From Mangrovibacterium lignilyticum (GTDB lineage Bacteria; Bacteroidota; Bacteroidia; Bacteroidales; Prolixibacteraceae), in the NCBI RefSeq assembly GCF_010882175.1, contig NZ_WKLH01000005.1:186001-250000 (forward strand): a stretch of DNA of 64,000 nt, in the 5' to 3' direction. The notes beneath the pieces were generated by a model that made no database searches, was not told the origin of the DNA, and saw only the letters and a list, made by a program, of their open reading frames with translations. A program made the translations under genes and the position numbers. Position 1 is the stretch's first letter. Each line of letters begins with the position of its first letter. Below, one piece after another: positions 1 through 8,947 of the stretch.

Positions 1-993
1 GAGTTTTGTAGTGCTCGTTTGGAACATAGCCCCAGTTGTTTCCGAGTGTGATACAGCTTTCCCAAGGGTAGGGAAGTTGCTTTTCGGGAATGGCACGTTC
101 TGGTGTTTGATAGTTCTCATAAGGACCGTGAACAGTACGGTCAACAATCAGCAAGCCGGGTTGTGCTTCGCGAGCCATGGTTGCGATCTTAGGCATATCA
201 ATTTGTTGATCCCAATCCGGGATTGGTGCCCCCCACGACAATACTTCTTCATTTACCGTTTCGCGCGGACGAACCCAGCCACCATCAAGCCACAAAATGT
301 CAACTTTGCCATAGTCGTTCATCAGCTCACTGATTTGGTTATAGGTGAAGCTTTTGTATTGATCCCAACGTTCGGGAAATTTGCGAATGTCGTAGTTGAC
401 GTTTCGGTTTGGAGTGGCATATTTGTCCCACCAGAAATCCTGGTTGTGCCAGTCGGGCTTTGAATAATAAGCACCGATCCAGAATCCTTTGTTGCGGAAA
501 GCGTCGAAAATATATTTCGTAACATTTGCTTTCGGATTACTGGCAAAGGGGCCGTTTGTGATTTTATAGTCTGTTTGTTGTGTGTCGAACATGTTGAAGC
601 CGTCGTGGTGCTTCGTGGTGAATACCAGGTATTTCATGCCGGCATCGTCGGCTGCTTGCGCCCATTGTTCCGGATTGAAGTTAACCGGATTGAACTCGTC
701 TTTTAGTCCCCAGTACCACTGTTTGAATTCGTTGTAAGTCATGCTGTCGGGGCGGTTAATCCAATCCTCCGAGCAAAGCTCCCACGATTCGATGATTCCG
801 GGAACAGCATAAAGTCCCCAATGAATAATCATTCCGAATTTCAGATCCTGCCATTGATCCAGTTTCTTCAAAACTTTGGCATCAGTTGGCCAATCATATT
901 CGTGTGATTGCGGATGGATACCTTGTTCCTGCGCAATTGTCACAGTAATTGTACTAATGAGAATCAGAAAAGTGGTAAGAATCTTATGCATGG
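1..993 (-). CDS. alpha-L-fucosidase, GH29, C-terminally cut by the window edge and apparently frameshifted
   Basis: Exo-fucosidase expected to remove alpha-linked fucose from glycans in the periplasm or at the cell surface. Translating the minus strand gives GH29 landmarks in order: FGMIIHWGLYAVPG, the histidine pair in FTTKHHDGFNMFD, and the nucleophile region VDILWLDGGW (Asp of LDGG). The reading frame runs off the left edge. The ATG at 993 gives a good signal peptide start (MHKILTTFLIL), but that frame stops after 17 codons. The mature enzyme frame is open from about 960 to 2 and continues the signal peptide (ISTITVTIAQ) only if two bases of the CTCTC run at about 957-963 are removed. This is either a real dinucleotide slippage, leaving a pseudogene or off state, or a sequencing error. 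The gene is divergent from the nagB-led operon. The family assignment is firm; whether the gene is intact is uncertain. Confidence 0.85.
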
Positions 994-1059
994 TATAAAA
1001 TGTTTTTTAATACTCGAATTTTGGAACCCTCTGAAATGTTATCACTTAAACATCTTTTA

Positions 1060-1067
1060 CAAATATA
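1060..1067 (-). promoter_or_regulatory. candidate -7 box for the fucosidase gene
   Basis: The minus strand reads TATATTTG, an exact match to the Bacteroidota -7 consensus TAnnTTTG, 67 bases before the fucosidase ATG. A clear -33 TTTG is not visible at the usual spacing. A GTGT...ACAC dyad occupies that spacer, which suggests regulated initiation. Confidence 0.45.
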
Positions 1068-1081
1068 GTGTTTGCGCACAC
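1068..1081. promoter_or_regulatory. GTGTTTGCGCACAC dyad, candidate operator
   Basis: A 14-bp sequence with GTGT/ACAC arms directly abuts the candidate fucosidase -7 box. It resembles the two dyads on the deaminase side of the same intergenic region, so one regulator could serve both directions. The regulator is not encoded in this window. Confidence 0.35.
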
Positions 1082-1668
1082 ATATTCGAACTTTATTTTA
1101 GAATCAATATTAATAAATTTCAGGATTTGTTTTATTTTAGTTTTATAAGTACTTGTAGTATAGTGGTTATGGCTTTGTTTGTTTTTGTGTTAAGAAAAAA
1201 TGTTTGCGTTAACTTTCAGGTTGAATCACGCCTAATGTATGCTGTCTTTTTTTTAGATATCCTTTGATGTAAGTGATTATGCGACTTCAAGTCTGTTTTT
1301 GTGCTTATAAATGATAATTGGGTGGTTGCACGTGTTTTATGATTGGTTTACGTGAGTTTCTTGCTTGTTTTTGTTTGTGGGGCGAAGTGCTTTTGCTGTT
1401 CAGGTAACTGGAGGAGAGTTTTGATTGCACGGCCAGGTCTGGTATTTGCGTGGATTAGCTAAGGTATTAATAGATATATACGCTGATTTTGTAATCGTAG
1501 TAACAGCGTGCTCCGGTTTTAGGAGCTTAGACTGAGATTTTTTGTTTTGCGATAGGGGATTTTATTTAGTTCTCCGTAATAGTATAATGGAATGGTGTCC
1601 AAAAGAAGAATTAATTAATCCAGGTGTATCTAAAATACCATTGCAGTTATGGTTGAGTTAATTTGATT

Positions 1669-1713
1669 GTGTGCGGACACTATTTCTGTGTTAAATTTTG
1701 TGTGTGCGGACAC
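1669..1713. promoter_or_regulatory. tandem GTGTGCGGACAC dyads, candidate operator pair
   Basis: The identical 12-mer GTGTGCGGACAC occurs at 1669-1680 and 1702-1713. The copies are 33 bp apart, close to three helical turns, and lie about 40-80 bp upstream of the candidate deaminase promoter. Each has GTGT/ACAC arms around a 4-bp centre. Exact duplication in an otherwise AT-rich spacer suggests a binding site, probably for an amino-sugar or glycan-responsive repressor; that identity is inference. Confidence 0.5.
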
Positions 1714-1753
1714 AATATTTTCAAATATTGGATATTTTGAAGAAAAAATACCG

Positions 1754-1761
1754 TAGTTTTG
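1754..1761 (+). promoter_or_regulatory. candidate -7 box for the nagB-led operon
   Basis: TAGTTTTG matches the Bacteroidota -7 consensus TAnnTTTG and lies 55 bases before the ATG at 1817. A TTTG occurs at 1736-1739, but with shorter spacing than usual. Confidence 0.45.
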
Positions 1762-1816
1762 ATGGAATCTAAATAATAATTACTCCCTTGATCAAGGGAC
1801 CAAAACAATAATAGAT

Positions 1817-3763
1817 ATGAATAACAGCCTAAGTTACATTGAGAAATCAGTTGAGAAGTTTCCGATTAACATTCTGGATAATCAATTGGTTGGCGCAAAA
1901 ATTATGGCCGGAATTATTGCCGGAATAATTAAACAAAAACAAGCTGAAGGGAAAATGGCTGTATTGGGATTGGCAACAGGTTCATCCCCGATCAAGATTT
2001 ACCAGGAGCTTGTTCGTATGCACAAGGAAGAAGGTTTAAGTTTTAAGAATGTTGTTACATTCAACTTGGACGAATATTTCCCGATGACTCCGGAAAGCGA
2101 GCAGAGCTACGTTTATTTCATGCACAAACATTTGTTTAACCACATTGATATATTACCGGAGAATGTACATATCCCGGATGGGGCGCTGAAAATAGAGGAT
2201 GTTTCTTCTTTCTGTGCTTCGTACGAAGCCAAAATTGAAGAAGTGGGCGGAATTGATATTCAGGTATTGGGCATTGGTCGTTCAGGTCATATCGGATTTA
2301 ACGAGCCCGGATCAACGGTGAATTCAACAACCCGATTGGTGAAGTTGGATTCCATTACAATTACGGATGCCATTAAAGATTTTGGTGATGAAAAATCAGT
2401 TCCACACCGTGCGATTACAATGGGTGTTGGTACTATTCTGAAGGCTCGTAAAATTATTTTAGCCGGTTGGGGGAAATCAAAATCTCCGATTTTGAAGCGA
2501 ATGATTGAAGGACCGGTAACGCCGGATGTACCTGCTTCGTTTTTACAATTGCACAACGATGTAACCGTTTATTTAGATGATGCAGCGACAACTGATTTCA
2601 CACGTTCAAGAGCGCCTTGGTTGGTTGGTGTCGTTGACTGGACTCCACGAATGGTAAAAAGAGCCGTTGTTTGGTTGAGCCAAAAATTAGACAAACCAAT
2701 TTTGAAATTGACAGATAGTGACTATAAGAGTCAGGGGTTACGCGATCTGTTGGTTGAATACGGAGGCGCTTACGATTTAAATATTAAAATCTTTAGTCAA
2801 CTGCGCGATACTATTACCGGTTGGCCGGGAGGTAAACCAGGTTCTGCTGATAAAAATCGTCCGGAACGTCCGGAACCGGCAATTAAGCGTTCTATTGTTT
2901 TTAGTCCGCACCCGGATGATGATGTGATTTCGATGGGCGGAACTCTGATTCGTCTGGCTGATCAGGGACACGATGTTCATGTTGCTTACCAAACATCAGG
3001 AAATATTGCCGTGTTTGACGATGATGCACTCCGTTACTCGCAGTTTGTGGTTGATTTGATTAAAAATCAAAATCTGGACTGCCCGGAGTTGGTCAAAGCG
3101 AACGCTGATTTAAGAGAATTCCTGGAAACTAAAAAAGCTGGTCAGGTAGACTTACCTTATGTCAAAGCAGTAAAAGGGTTGATTCGTGTTGGAGAAGCAG
3201 CTGCCGGATGTCGTTACAGTGGTGTGAAAGAAGAGAATGTTCACTTCCTGAATTTGCCATTCTATGAAACCGGACAGGTGGAGAAAAGCCCTGCATCAGA
3301 CGCTGATTTGAAAATCGTGATCGATCTGTTACGCAAGATTCAGCCGCATCAGATTTTTGCAGCGGGCGACCTGCAGGACCCACACGGAACACACGAAGTT
3401 TGTTTGCAGATTATCTTCCAGGCTATTCGTCAAATGCGTGCAGAAGGCGACAAGTGGCTGGATGATTGTTACATGTGGTTGTACCGTGGCGCTTGGCAAG
3501 AATGGGATGTTGAAGATATTGAAATGGCTGTTCCGATTAGCCCCGATGAGTTGGGCCGCAAACGAAAAGCGATCTTCAAACACCAGTCTCAGAAAGACGA
3601 ACCTGTTTTCCCGGGTGAAGACAAACGCGAATTCTGGCAACGTGCTGAAGAACGTAACCGGACAACAGCTGAAATTTACGACCAATTGGGATTGACCGAA
3701 TATGAGGCGATCGAAGCGTTCGTGCGCTATCCGTTCGATGATGAAGAATCATTCCTGAAATAA
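1817..3763 (+). CDS. nagB: glucosamine-6-phosphate deaminase fused to a PIG-L/LmbE-type domain
   Basis: Converts glucosamine-6-phosphate to fructose-6-phosphate and ammonia in the cytoplasm. The protein has 648 residues, against about 266 for a classical NagB. The N-terminal half carries the sugar-phosphate loop LATGSSPI (about 52-59), the general-base region NLDEYF with Asp85, and GRSGHIGFNEPGS with His158 and Glu163. The C-terminal part from about residue 358 is a PIG-L/LmbE fold with the metal motif HPDDD at 365-369 and a second His-rich segment (DPHGTHEVC). PIG-L proteins are usually zinc-dependent GlcNAc deacetylases, so the fusion could supply deacetylation or bind related ligands; this is inferred. 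The fused form is widespread in Bacteroidota. It heads the N-glycan operon, 49 bp before the GH20 gene. Confidence 0.9.
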   Translation: MNNSLSYIEKSVEKFPINILDNQLVGAKIMAGIIAGIIKQKQAEGKMAVLGLATGSSPIKIYQELVRMHKEEGLSFKNVVTFNLDEYFPMTPESEQSYVYFMHKHLFNHIDILPENVHIPDGALKIEDVSSFCASYEAKIEEVGGIDIQVLGIGRSGHIGFNEPGSTVNSTTRLVKLDSITITDAIKDFGDEKSVPHRAITMGVGTILKARKIILAGWGKSKSPILKRMIEGPVTPDVPASFLQLHNDVTVYLDDAATTDFTRSRAPWLVGVVDWTPRMVKRAVVWLSQKLDKPILKLTDSDYKSQGLRDLLVEYGGAYDLNIKIFSQLRDTITGWPGGKPGSADKNRPERPEPAIKRSIVFSPHPDDDVISMGGTLIRLADQGHDVHVAYQTSGNIAVFDDDALRYSQFVVDLIKNQNLDCPELVKANADLREFLETKKAGQVDLPYVKAVKGLIRVGEAAAGCRYSGVKEENVHFLNLPFYETGQVEKSPASDADLKIVIDLLRKIQPHQIFAAGDLQDPHGTHEVCLQIIFQAIRQMRAEGDKWLDDCYMWLYRGAWQEWDVEDIEMAVPISPDELGRKRKAIFKHQSQKDEPVFPGEDKREFWQRAEERNRTTAEIYDQLGLTEYEAIEAFVRYPFDDEESFLK

Positions 3764-3812
3764 GCCGTAGACAACCAGAAAACAATTATTCAATTTTCAG
3801 AAAACCTCAATA

Positions 3813-6098
3813 ATGAAGATACACTCCGTCTTTCTTCTGTTTGCGCTATTGTCTTTGGCTGCTTGTCAGCCATCGGCAACCAAGCAACCGGAAGTGAAAA
3901 TAATTCCCAAGCCGGTCTCCCTGACTGAAAGTAGCAAAAGTCTGCTGATTAATAAGGGTGTTCAGGTGTCAGGTACTGACGCTGATTTAGCTTTTTCGGT
4001 TGATTATTTGAAACAGCAGATGCAGATTTTGCCTCAAGCTGATTTCCTGAAAGAACAGGAATCAGGTGTGGTCGTTGTGCTTAACCTCGATAATTCGATT
4101 GAACAGGATGAAGCTTACAAGCTGGAAATCGGTGATCAGATTCGCTTGAGCGGGAAAACGAAAAACGGAGTGATTCATGGCATACAGAGTTTACTTCAGA
4201 TATTACAACAAGGCAAAGAAACAGCTGGGGGATTAGAAATTCCTCAGCTGTCAATCTCCGACTATCCACGATTTGCCTACCGGGGCATGCATTTGGATGT
4301 GAGCCGTCACTTTTTCGGTGTCGATTTTGTGAAAAAGTATATCGACCTGATAGCCATGCACAAAATGAATACGTTCCACTGGCATTTAACGGACGACCAG
4401 GGATGGCGGATTGAGATCAAGAAATACCCCAACTTAACAGCAGTGGGAGCGTGGCGCGTTGACCAGGAAGATAAACCCTGGAACGAACGTCCGCCGATAA
4501 AGAATGAGAAAGCCACCTATGGCGGTTTCTATACACAGAAACAAATCAAAGATGTTGTGGCCTATGCGGAAGAACGGGGAATTACGATCATCCCTGAACT
4601 TGATATTCCCGGTCACTCCGCTGCTGCAATTACAGCTTACCCGGAACTTTCGTGCCGGGATGCGAATATCGTTGTTGCTTCGGGCGGAAAAGCTGAGATT
4701 AGCATCGTTTGTGGCGGTAAAGATTCTGTGATCGAATTTTATAAAAATGTGCTCACCGAAGTGATAGACTTGTTTCCATCGAAGTACATTCACATTGGTG
4801 GCGACGAAGCATGGAAAGCAGAGTGGGAGAAGTGCCCGCTGTGTCAGAAACGCATTAAAGAAAAAGATTTAAAGGATGAGCACGGGCTGCAAAGTTATTT
4901 TATTCAGCAAATGGATGATTTCCTGGTTTCGAAAGGCCGGGCGATGATTGGCTGGGATGAGATATTGGAAGGTGGGCTGGCCGAAAATGCGACGGTGATG
5001 TCGTGGCGTGGTGAGTCGGGTGGAATCAAATCAGCCCAAATGGGACACGATGTGATTATGACTCCGGTTGATTATTGCTACTTCGATTATTACCAAAACC
5101 CCGATAAAGATTTAGAGCCATTAGCATTTAACGGCCTGATCACCCTGAGTAAAGTATACAACTACGAGCCTATTCCATCCGAGTTAACTGCCGAAGAAGG
5201 TAAGTATGTGTTGGGTGCACAAGGAAATATGTGGTCGGAATGGATGCCAACCGGAGAGATAGCGGAGTACCGCGCATTGCCTCGTATGACAGCGCTGAGC
5301 GAAGTATTGTGGTCGCCAAAGGAATCGCGCAACGAAGCTGATTTTATCAGTCGTTTGGAACCGTTCCTCAGCTGGTTGACTGTTACCGGATACAATTTCC
5401 ATATCCCGACTCCCCAGGGAATTTTCAGTAAAATGATTTTCATGGATTCGGCCAAAGTTGATCTAACCAATCTTTGGTCGTTCGCAACGATGCATTATAC
5501 GCTTGACGGCAGTGAGCCAACTACAGCATCTCCGGTTTACACCGAGCCTCTCAGCGTTTCTTCAACAACAACATTGAAAGCTGCCATTTTCATGAAAGAT
5601 GGTCGCCATGGACCCGTAAAAACAGCTTTGTTCGAAAAAGCAGACCCGATCAACGCGTTCGACGTTGACACGACGAAACTGGAGCCGGGTTTGAACTATG
5701 CATATTACGAAAAATCGATTAGCCGGGTAGGACAGATGAACGATTTGAACCCTGAAAGTACAGGTGTCTTAAGTCAAATTGAATTCCCGCAAGAAGCGCG
5801 TGAAGGACTCTTCGCCCTGTCTCTGTCCGGATATTTTTACGCACCTCAAACGACCGTTTATACATTTGCGTTAACATCTGACGACGGAAGCCAGCTTTTC
5901 CTGGCCGATAGTTTGATCGTTGATCACGACGGTTACCACGGGCCAACAATCAAATACGGTCAAATCGCTTTGAAGAAAGGATATTACCCAATTTATGTTG
6001 GGTATTTCGACGGCGGTGGTGGATACTCGCTCGACCTCGAAGTTAAACAAGGCGATGGTGAAATGAGTAAATTATCTGAAGAACTCGTAAAACATTAA
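3813..6098 (+). CDS. beta-N-acetylhexosaminidase, GH20, lipoprotein
   Basis: Releases terminal beta-linked GlcNAc or GalNAc by substrate-assisted catalysis. The 761-residue protein has a lipoprotein signal with lipobox Cys18, a GH20b N-terminal domain (about 25-150), and a GH20 barrel starting near YRGMHLDVSRHFF. The catalytic Asp331-Glu332 pair sits in HIGGDEAWKAEW. A chitobiase-type C-terminal segment with YTLDGSEPT follows, then a PA14-like domain (about 620-755), which in other glycosidases often binds carbohydrate. It is cell-surface or periplasmic and lipid-anchored. It is co-oriented with its neighbours: 49 bp after nagB and 12 bp before the transglutaminase-fold gene, so almost certainly in one operon. 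Confidence 0.93.
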   Translation: MKIHSVFLLFALLSLAACQPSATKQPEVKIIPKPVSLTESSKSLLINKGVQVSGTDADLAFSVDYLKQQMQILPQADFLKEQESGVVVVLNLDNSIEQDEAYKLEIGDQIRLSGKTKNGVIHGIQSLLQILQQGKETAGGLEIPQLSISDYPRFAYRGMHLDVSRHFFGVDFVKKYIDLIAMHKMNTFHWHLTDDQGWRIEIKKYPNLTAVGAWRVDQEDKPWNERPPIKNEKATYGGFYTQKQIKDVVAYAEERGITIIPELDIPGHSAAAITAYPELSCRDANIVVASGGKAEISIVCGGKDSVIEFYKNVLTEVIDLFPSKYIHIGGDEAWKAEWEKCPLCQKRIKEKDLKDEHGLQSYFIQQMDDFLVSKGRAMIGWDEILEGGLAENATVMSWRGESGGIKSAQMGHDVIMTPVDYCYFDYYQNPDKDLEPLAFNGLITLSKVYNYEPIPSELTAEEGKYVLGAQGNMWSEWMPTGEIAEYRALPRMTALSEVLWSPKESRNEADFISRLEPFLSWLTVTGYNFHIPTPQGIFSKMIFMDSAKVDLTNLWSFATMHYTLDGSEPTTASPVYTEPLSVSSTTTLKAAIFMKDGRHGPVKTALFEKADPINAFDVDTTKLEPGLNYAYYEKSISRVGQMNDLNPESTGVLSQIEFPQEAREGLFALSLSGYFYAPQTTVYTFALTSDDGSQLFLADSLIVDHDGYHGPTIKYGQIALKKGYYPIYVGYFDGGGGYSLDLEVKQGDGEMSKLSEELVKH

Positions 6099-6110
6099 TC
6101 GAACCAAAAA

Positions 6111-8774
6111 ATGAATATTAGAAACTCGATCATATTAGCTCTTTTTGTTCTGATTAGTATTTCTTGTAGCTACAAGGATCAATTGATCAGCAACCCGGAG
6201 CAATTAAAAGATATTAATCACATGTTGGATGTTCAGAAAAAACTGACTGCCAACAGTAACATCCACGTGTGGGATATTTTCGATCAGCCGTTGACGGACG
6301 ACGAACGTCAGGCGATGGAGTATTTGTACGCTTATATGCCCTTGAGTGATCTGGGCGATTTACCAGCTGATTTCTTTCTGGCAAACGTGCGCAAGAGTTT
6401 GCAAACCCGCGAAGACATGACTTGGGGAAAATCGGTCCCTGAAGATTTATTCCTGCACTTTGTACTTCCGGTTCGGATCAATAACGAGAACCTCGATTCA
6501 TTCCGCATTGTGATGTACGACGAGATTAAAGCGCGTGTACAGGGAATGAAAATGGAAGAAGCAGCCTTGGAAATCAACCACTGGTGCCATGAAAAAGTGG
6601 TTTACCGTGGAACTGATATTCGAACAAGTGCACCGCTGAGCACGATCCGCAAAGCTTTCGGGCGGTGTGGCGAGATGTCAACCTTTACTGTTTCAGCTTT
6701 GCGTGCTGCCGGTATTCCTGCCCGTCAGGTTTACACTCCGCGCTGGGCACACTCAGACGATAACCACGCCTGGGTAGAAGTTTGGGTTGATGGTGTTTGG
6801 AAATACCTGGGTGCTTGTGAGCCGGATGCCCGCCTGAATATGGGCTGGTTTACCGAACCTTCAACACGAGCTATTTTGATGCACACACGAGCTTACGGTA
6901 AATATTTCGGTCCTGAAGATGTCATCAATAAGGAAGAACGTTTCACGGAATTGGATGTGACTGCTAATTACGCGAGAGTTAAACGCTTGTATGTTGATGT
7001 GAAAAATGCTGACGGTACACCGGCTGTAAATACGAAGGTTGAATATCAACTGTATAATTACGCCGAGTACTTCCCAATTGCGACACAGTACACAAACAGC
7101 GAAGGGGAGACCTCACTTTCCATGGGCTTGGGCGACATTATTGTTTGGGCCAGCCAAGGGAAAAAGTTCGATTTCAAACGGGTATCCATTTCACAAGTCG
7201 ATACAGTGAACTTGGTTTTGGCTGACAAGGATATGAGTGGACAGCATTTCGATTTCGACTTTGTTCCGCCGCATGTTGTGACAGACACAACTCAGTTGTC
7301 AACCACAGAGAAGAGTGTGAATGAAAAACGGCTGGCGTTGGAAGATTCGATTCGTTCTTGCTATACCGAAACATTTAAAACAGCCGACAGGAGCAAAGCG
7401 TTGGCAAAAGAACTGGGCTTGGAAGAAGAACCGGTTGTAAACGCCATTCATTTGAGCTACGGAAACTGGTCGGAAATTGAAGCTTATTTGCGCGGGAATG
7501 CCAAGGACGAGCATGTACTCGATTTGTTGAAAGGTATTTCTGATAAAGATTTCAGCGATACAAAAGCAGCAATCTTGAGCGCGCACTTACAGAATACAAT
7601 TCACAACACGAAATTGCCGGAAGAGATTTTTGTAGACTATGTGTTGGCTCCGCGTGTCATGAACGAGATGTTGCGTAACTGGCGCAAATCACTGCAGGAA
7701 ACTTTCGCTGCAAAAAAAGATGAATTTGTAAAAGATCCGCAGCAGTTGACCGAGTGGATCAAGCAAAATATTATAGTTGACGACATGGCAAACATGCACT
7801 CGCGCACTGAATTAAGCCCTACATCGGTTTACAAGCTGCGTGTTTCGGATGCAGGATCCCTCGATTTCTTCTTTGTTGCTACCTGTCGGGCATTAGGAAT
7901 TCCTGCCCGTCTTAACCCGGCAACTGAAATGCCGGAGTTCTGGAACGACGGGGAGTGGATCCGTGCTGAGTTATCTGACAATATGCCTGCGGTGCCGGAA
8001 ACAGGGAAACTGGTTCTGGCAAACGGCGACAATCCGATTGAGCCGCAGTACATGATACATTTTACAATTGGCAAATTGATTGATGGCAATTATCACACCC
8101 TTCAATATCCGTTCTCCAAGAAGGTTTCTGAATTTGGAGAACTTGATTTGGAGGCCGGAGACTACTACCTGGTAACCGGTAACCGTTTGGAAGATGGTTC
8201 GGTGCTGAACACCTGCGACTTCTTCACCATTGAACCGGGAAAAACCAAGAAGTTAACGGTGACCTTGCGCCAGTCCATCGATGCTCCTAAAGCAATCGCG
8301 AAACTGGATTTCAGCCAATTGAATATTTTAAAATCAGACGATAAGATGGTTGTTTCATTGGATCAAGTAGCTTACGGCAAGAATATGGTGTTGGCCCTAC
8401 TTGATCCTAACAAAGAAACATCAAAACATATTTTGAACGATTTGGGCGATTATCTCGAACACTTCAATGCCTGGACAGGCGAGTTCGTGTTTATTGCAGC
8501 CGAAGATCGTCCGCAGTTGGGAGCAGTGTTGAACAGCTATCACCTGCCGAAGAATTACATCAGTGGATTCGATCAGGACAACCAGGTTCTGAAGGCATTG
8601 ATGGAAAATTTTGGAGATGATGTAAAAGGTAAGTTGCCGCTGGTAATTTTAACTGACGCCGGCGGCCATGTATTTTTGTTCTCCTCCGGTTATAAAATCG
8701 GAATTGGTGAGCAGCTTTTAAAAGTAATTCCGGCCATGACGATGGCTGGCGTTGACTCCTGCTGCCAACCATAA
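6111..8774 (+). CDS. transglutaminase-fold lipoprotein with duplicated TGase-like modules and a thioredoxin-like C terminus
   Basis: The function is not established. The 887-residue protein has lipobox Cys19. The first module has a papain/transglutaminase-type active site: GRCGEMSTF with Cys186, IPARQVY, and NHAWVEVW with His219, followed by GACEPD. This arrangement recalls peptide:N-glycanase (NGLY1/Png1), whose published motif is GRCGEW...HVWTEV...DACED. The Asp of that triad aligns with a Gly here. The element PEDLFLHFVLPVR (about 110-122) recurs as PEEIFVDYVLAPR (about 503-515), and a second core (about 575-620) keeps RALGIPAR but lacks Cys and His. Residues about 745-885 look thioredoxin-like. 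It lies inside the N-glycan operon, so a role in freeing or trimming glycopeptides is plausible but inferred. A terminator-like hairpin follows. Confidence 0.75.
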   Translation: MNIRNSIILALFVLISISCSYKDQLISNPEQLKDINHMLDVQKKLTANSNIHVWDIFDQPLTDDERQAMEYLYAYMPLSDLGDLPADFFLANVRKSLQTREDMTWGKSVPEDLFLHFVLPVRINNENLDSFRIVMYDEIKARVQGMKMEEAALEINHWCHEKVVYRGTDIRTSAPLSTIRKAFGRCGEMSTFTVSALRAAGIPARQVYTPRWAHSDDNHAWVEVWVDGVWKYLGACEPDARLNMGWFTEPSTRAILMHTRAYGKYFGPEDVINKEERFTELDVTANYARVKRLYVDVKNADGTPAVNTKVEYQLYNYAEYFPIATQYTNSEGETSLSMGLGDIIVWASQGKKFDFKRVSISQVDTVNLVLADKDMSGQHFDFDFVPPHVVTDTTQLSTTEKSVNEKRLALEDSIRSCYTETFKTADRSKALAKELGLEEEPVVNAIHLSYGNWSEIEAYLRGNAKDEHVLDLLKGISDKDFSDTKAAILSAHLQNTIHNTKLPEEIFVDYVLAPRVMNEMLRNWRKSLQETFAAKKDEFVKDPQQLTEWIKQNIIVDDMANMHSRTELSPTSVYKLRVSDAGSLDFFFVATCRALGIPARLNPATEMPEFWNDGEWIRAELSDNMPAVPETGKLVLANGDNPIEPQYMIHFTIGKLIDGNYHTLQYPFSKKVSEFGELDLEAGDYYLVTGNRLEDGSVLNTCDFFTIEPGKTKKLTVTLRQSIDAPKAIAKLDFSQLNILKSDDKMVVSLDQVAYGKNMVLALLDPNKETSKHILNDLGDYLEHFNAWTGEFVFIAAEDRPQLGAVLNSYHLPKNYISGFDQDNQVLKALMENFGDDVKGKLPLVILTDAGGHVFLFSSGYKIGIGEQLLKVIPAMTMAGVDSCCQP

Positions 8775-8860
8775 GCATGCTGTCTTTATGGGTTTGACTG
8801 AGCATGTTTTACAATCCGTTCTACATATTTTTGTTTGGGTTAGATCAGTGAGAATGGGTA

Positions 8861-8892
8861 ATCACAGGGGATTTATTTCCCCTGTGATTTTT
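8861..8892 (+). terminator. hairpin terminator or attenuator inside the N-glycan operon
   Basis: A perfect 10-bp stem (ATCACAGGGG / CCCCTGTGAT) with an 8-base loop is followed by TTTT. It lies between the transglutaminase-fold gene and the GH125 gene, so it may cut transcription into two levels rather than end the operon. Confidence 0.7.
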
Positions 8893-8947
8893 AAATTGAA
8901 ATCAAAGAAAACCAATAATAGAATTGAACGAATAGAATCTGAAGAAT

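Larger units (their letters stand above)
994..1816. other. 823-bp divergent intergenic region of the N-glycan locus
   Basis: No convincing gene is seen. The stretch separates the leftward fucosidase from the rightward deaminase operon. It holds a -7 box for each direction and GTGT...ACAC dyads next to them, listed separately. A 119-codon open frame at 908-1267 starts inside the fucosidase and has no coding features. Confidence 0.6.

Noticed and set aside
908-1267. A 119-codon plus-strand frame
   Set aside because: It begins inside the fucosidase gene on the opposite strand and has low-complexity, hydrophobic content typical of AT-rich noncoding DNA.
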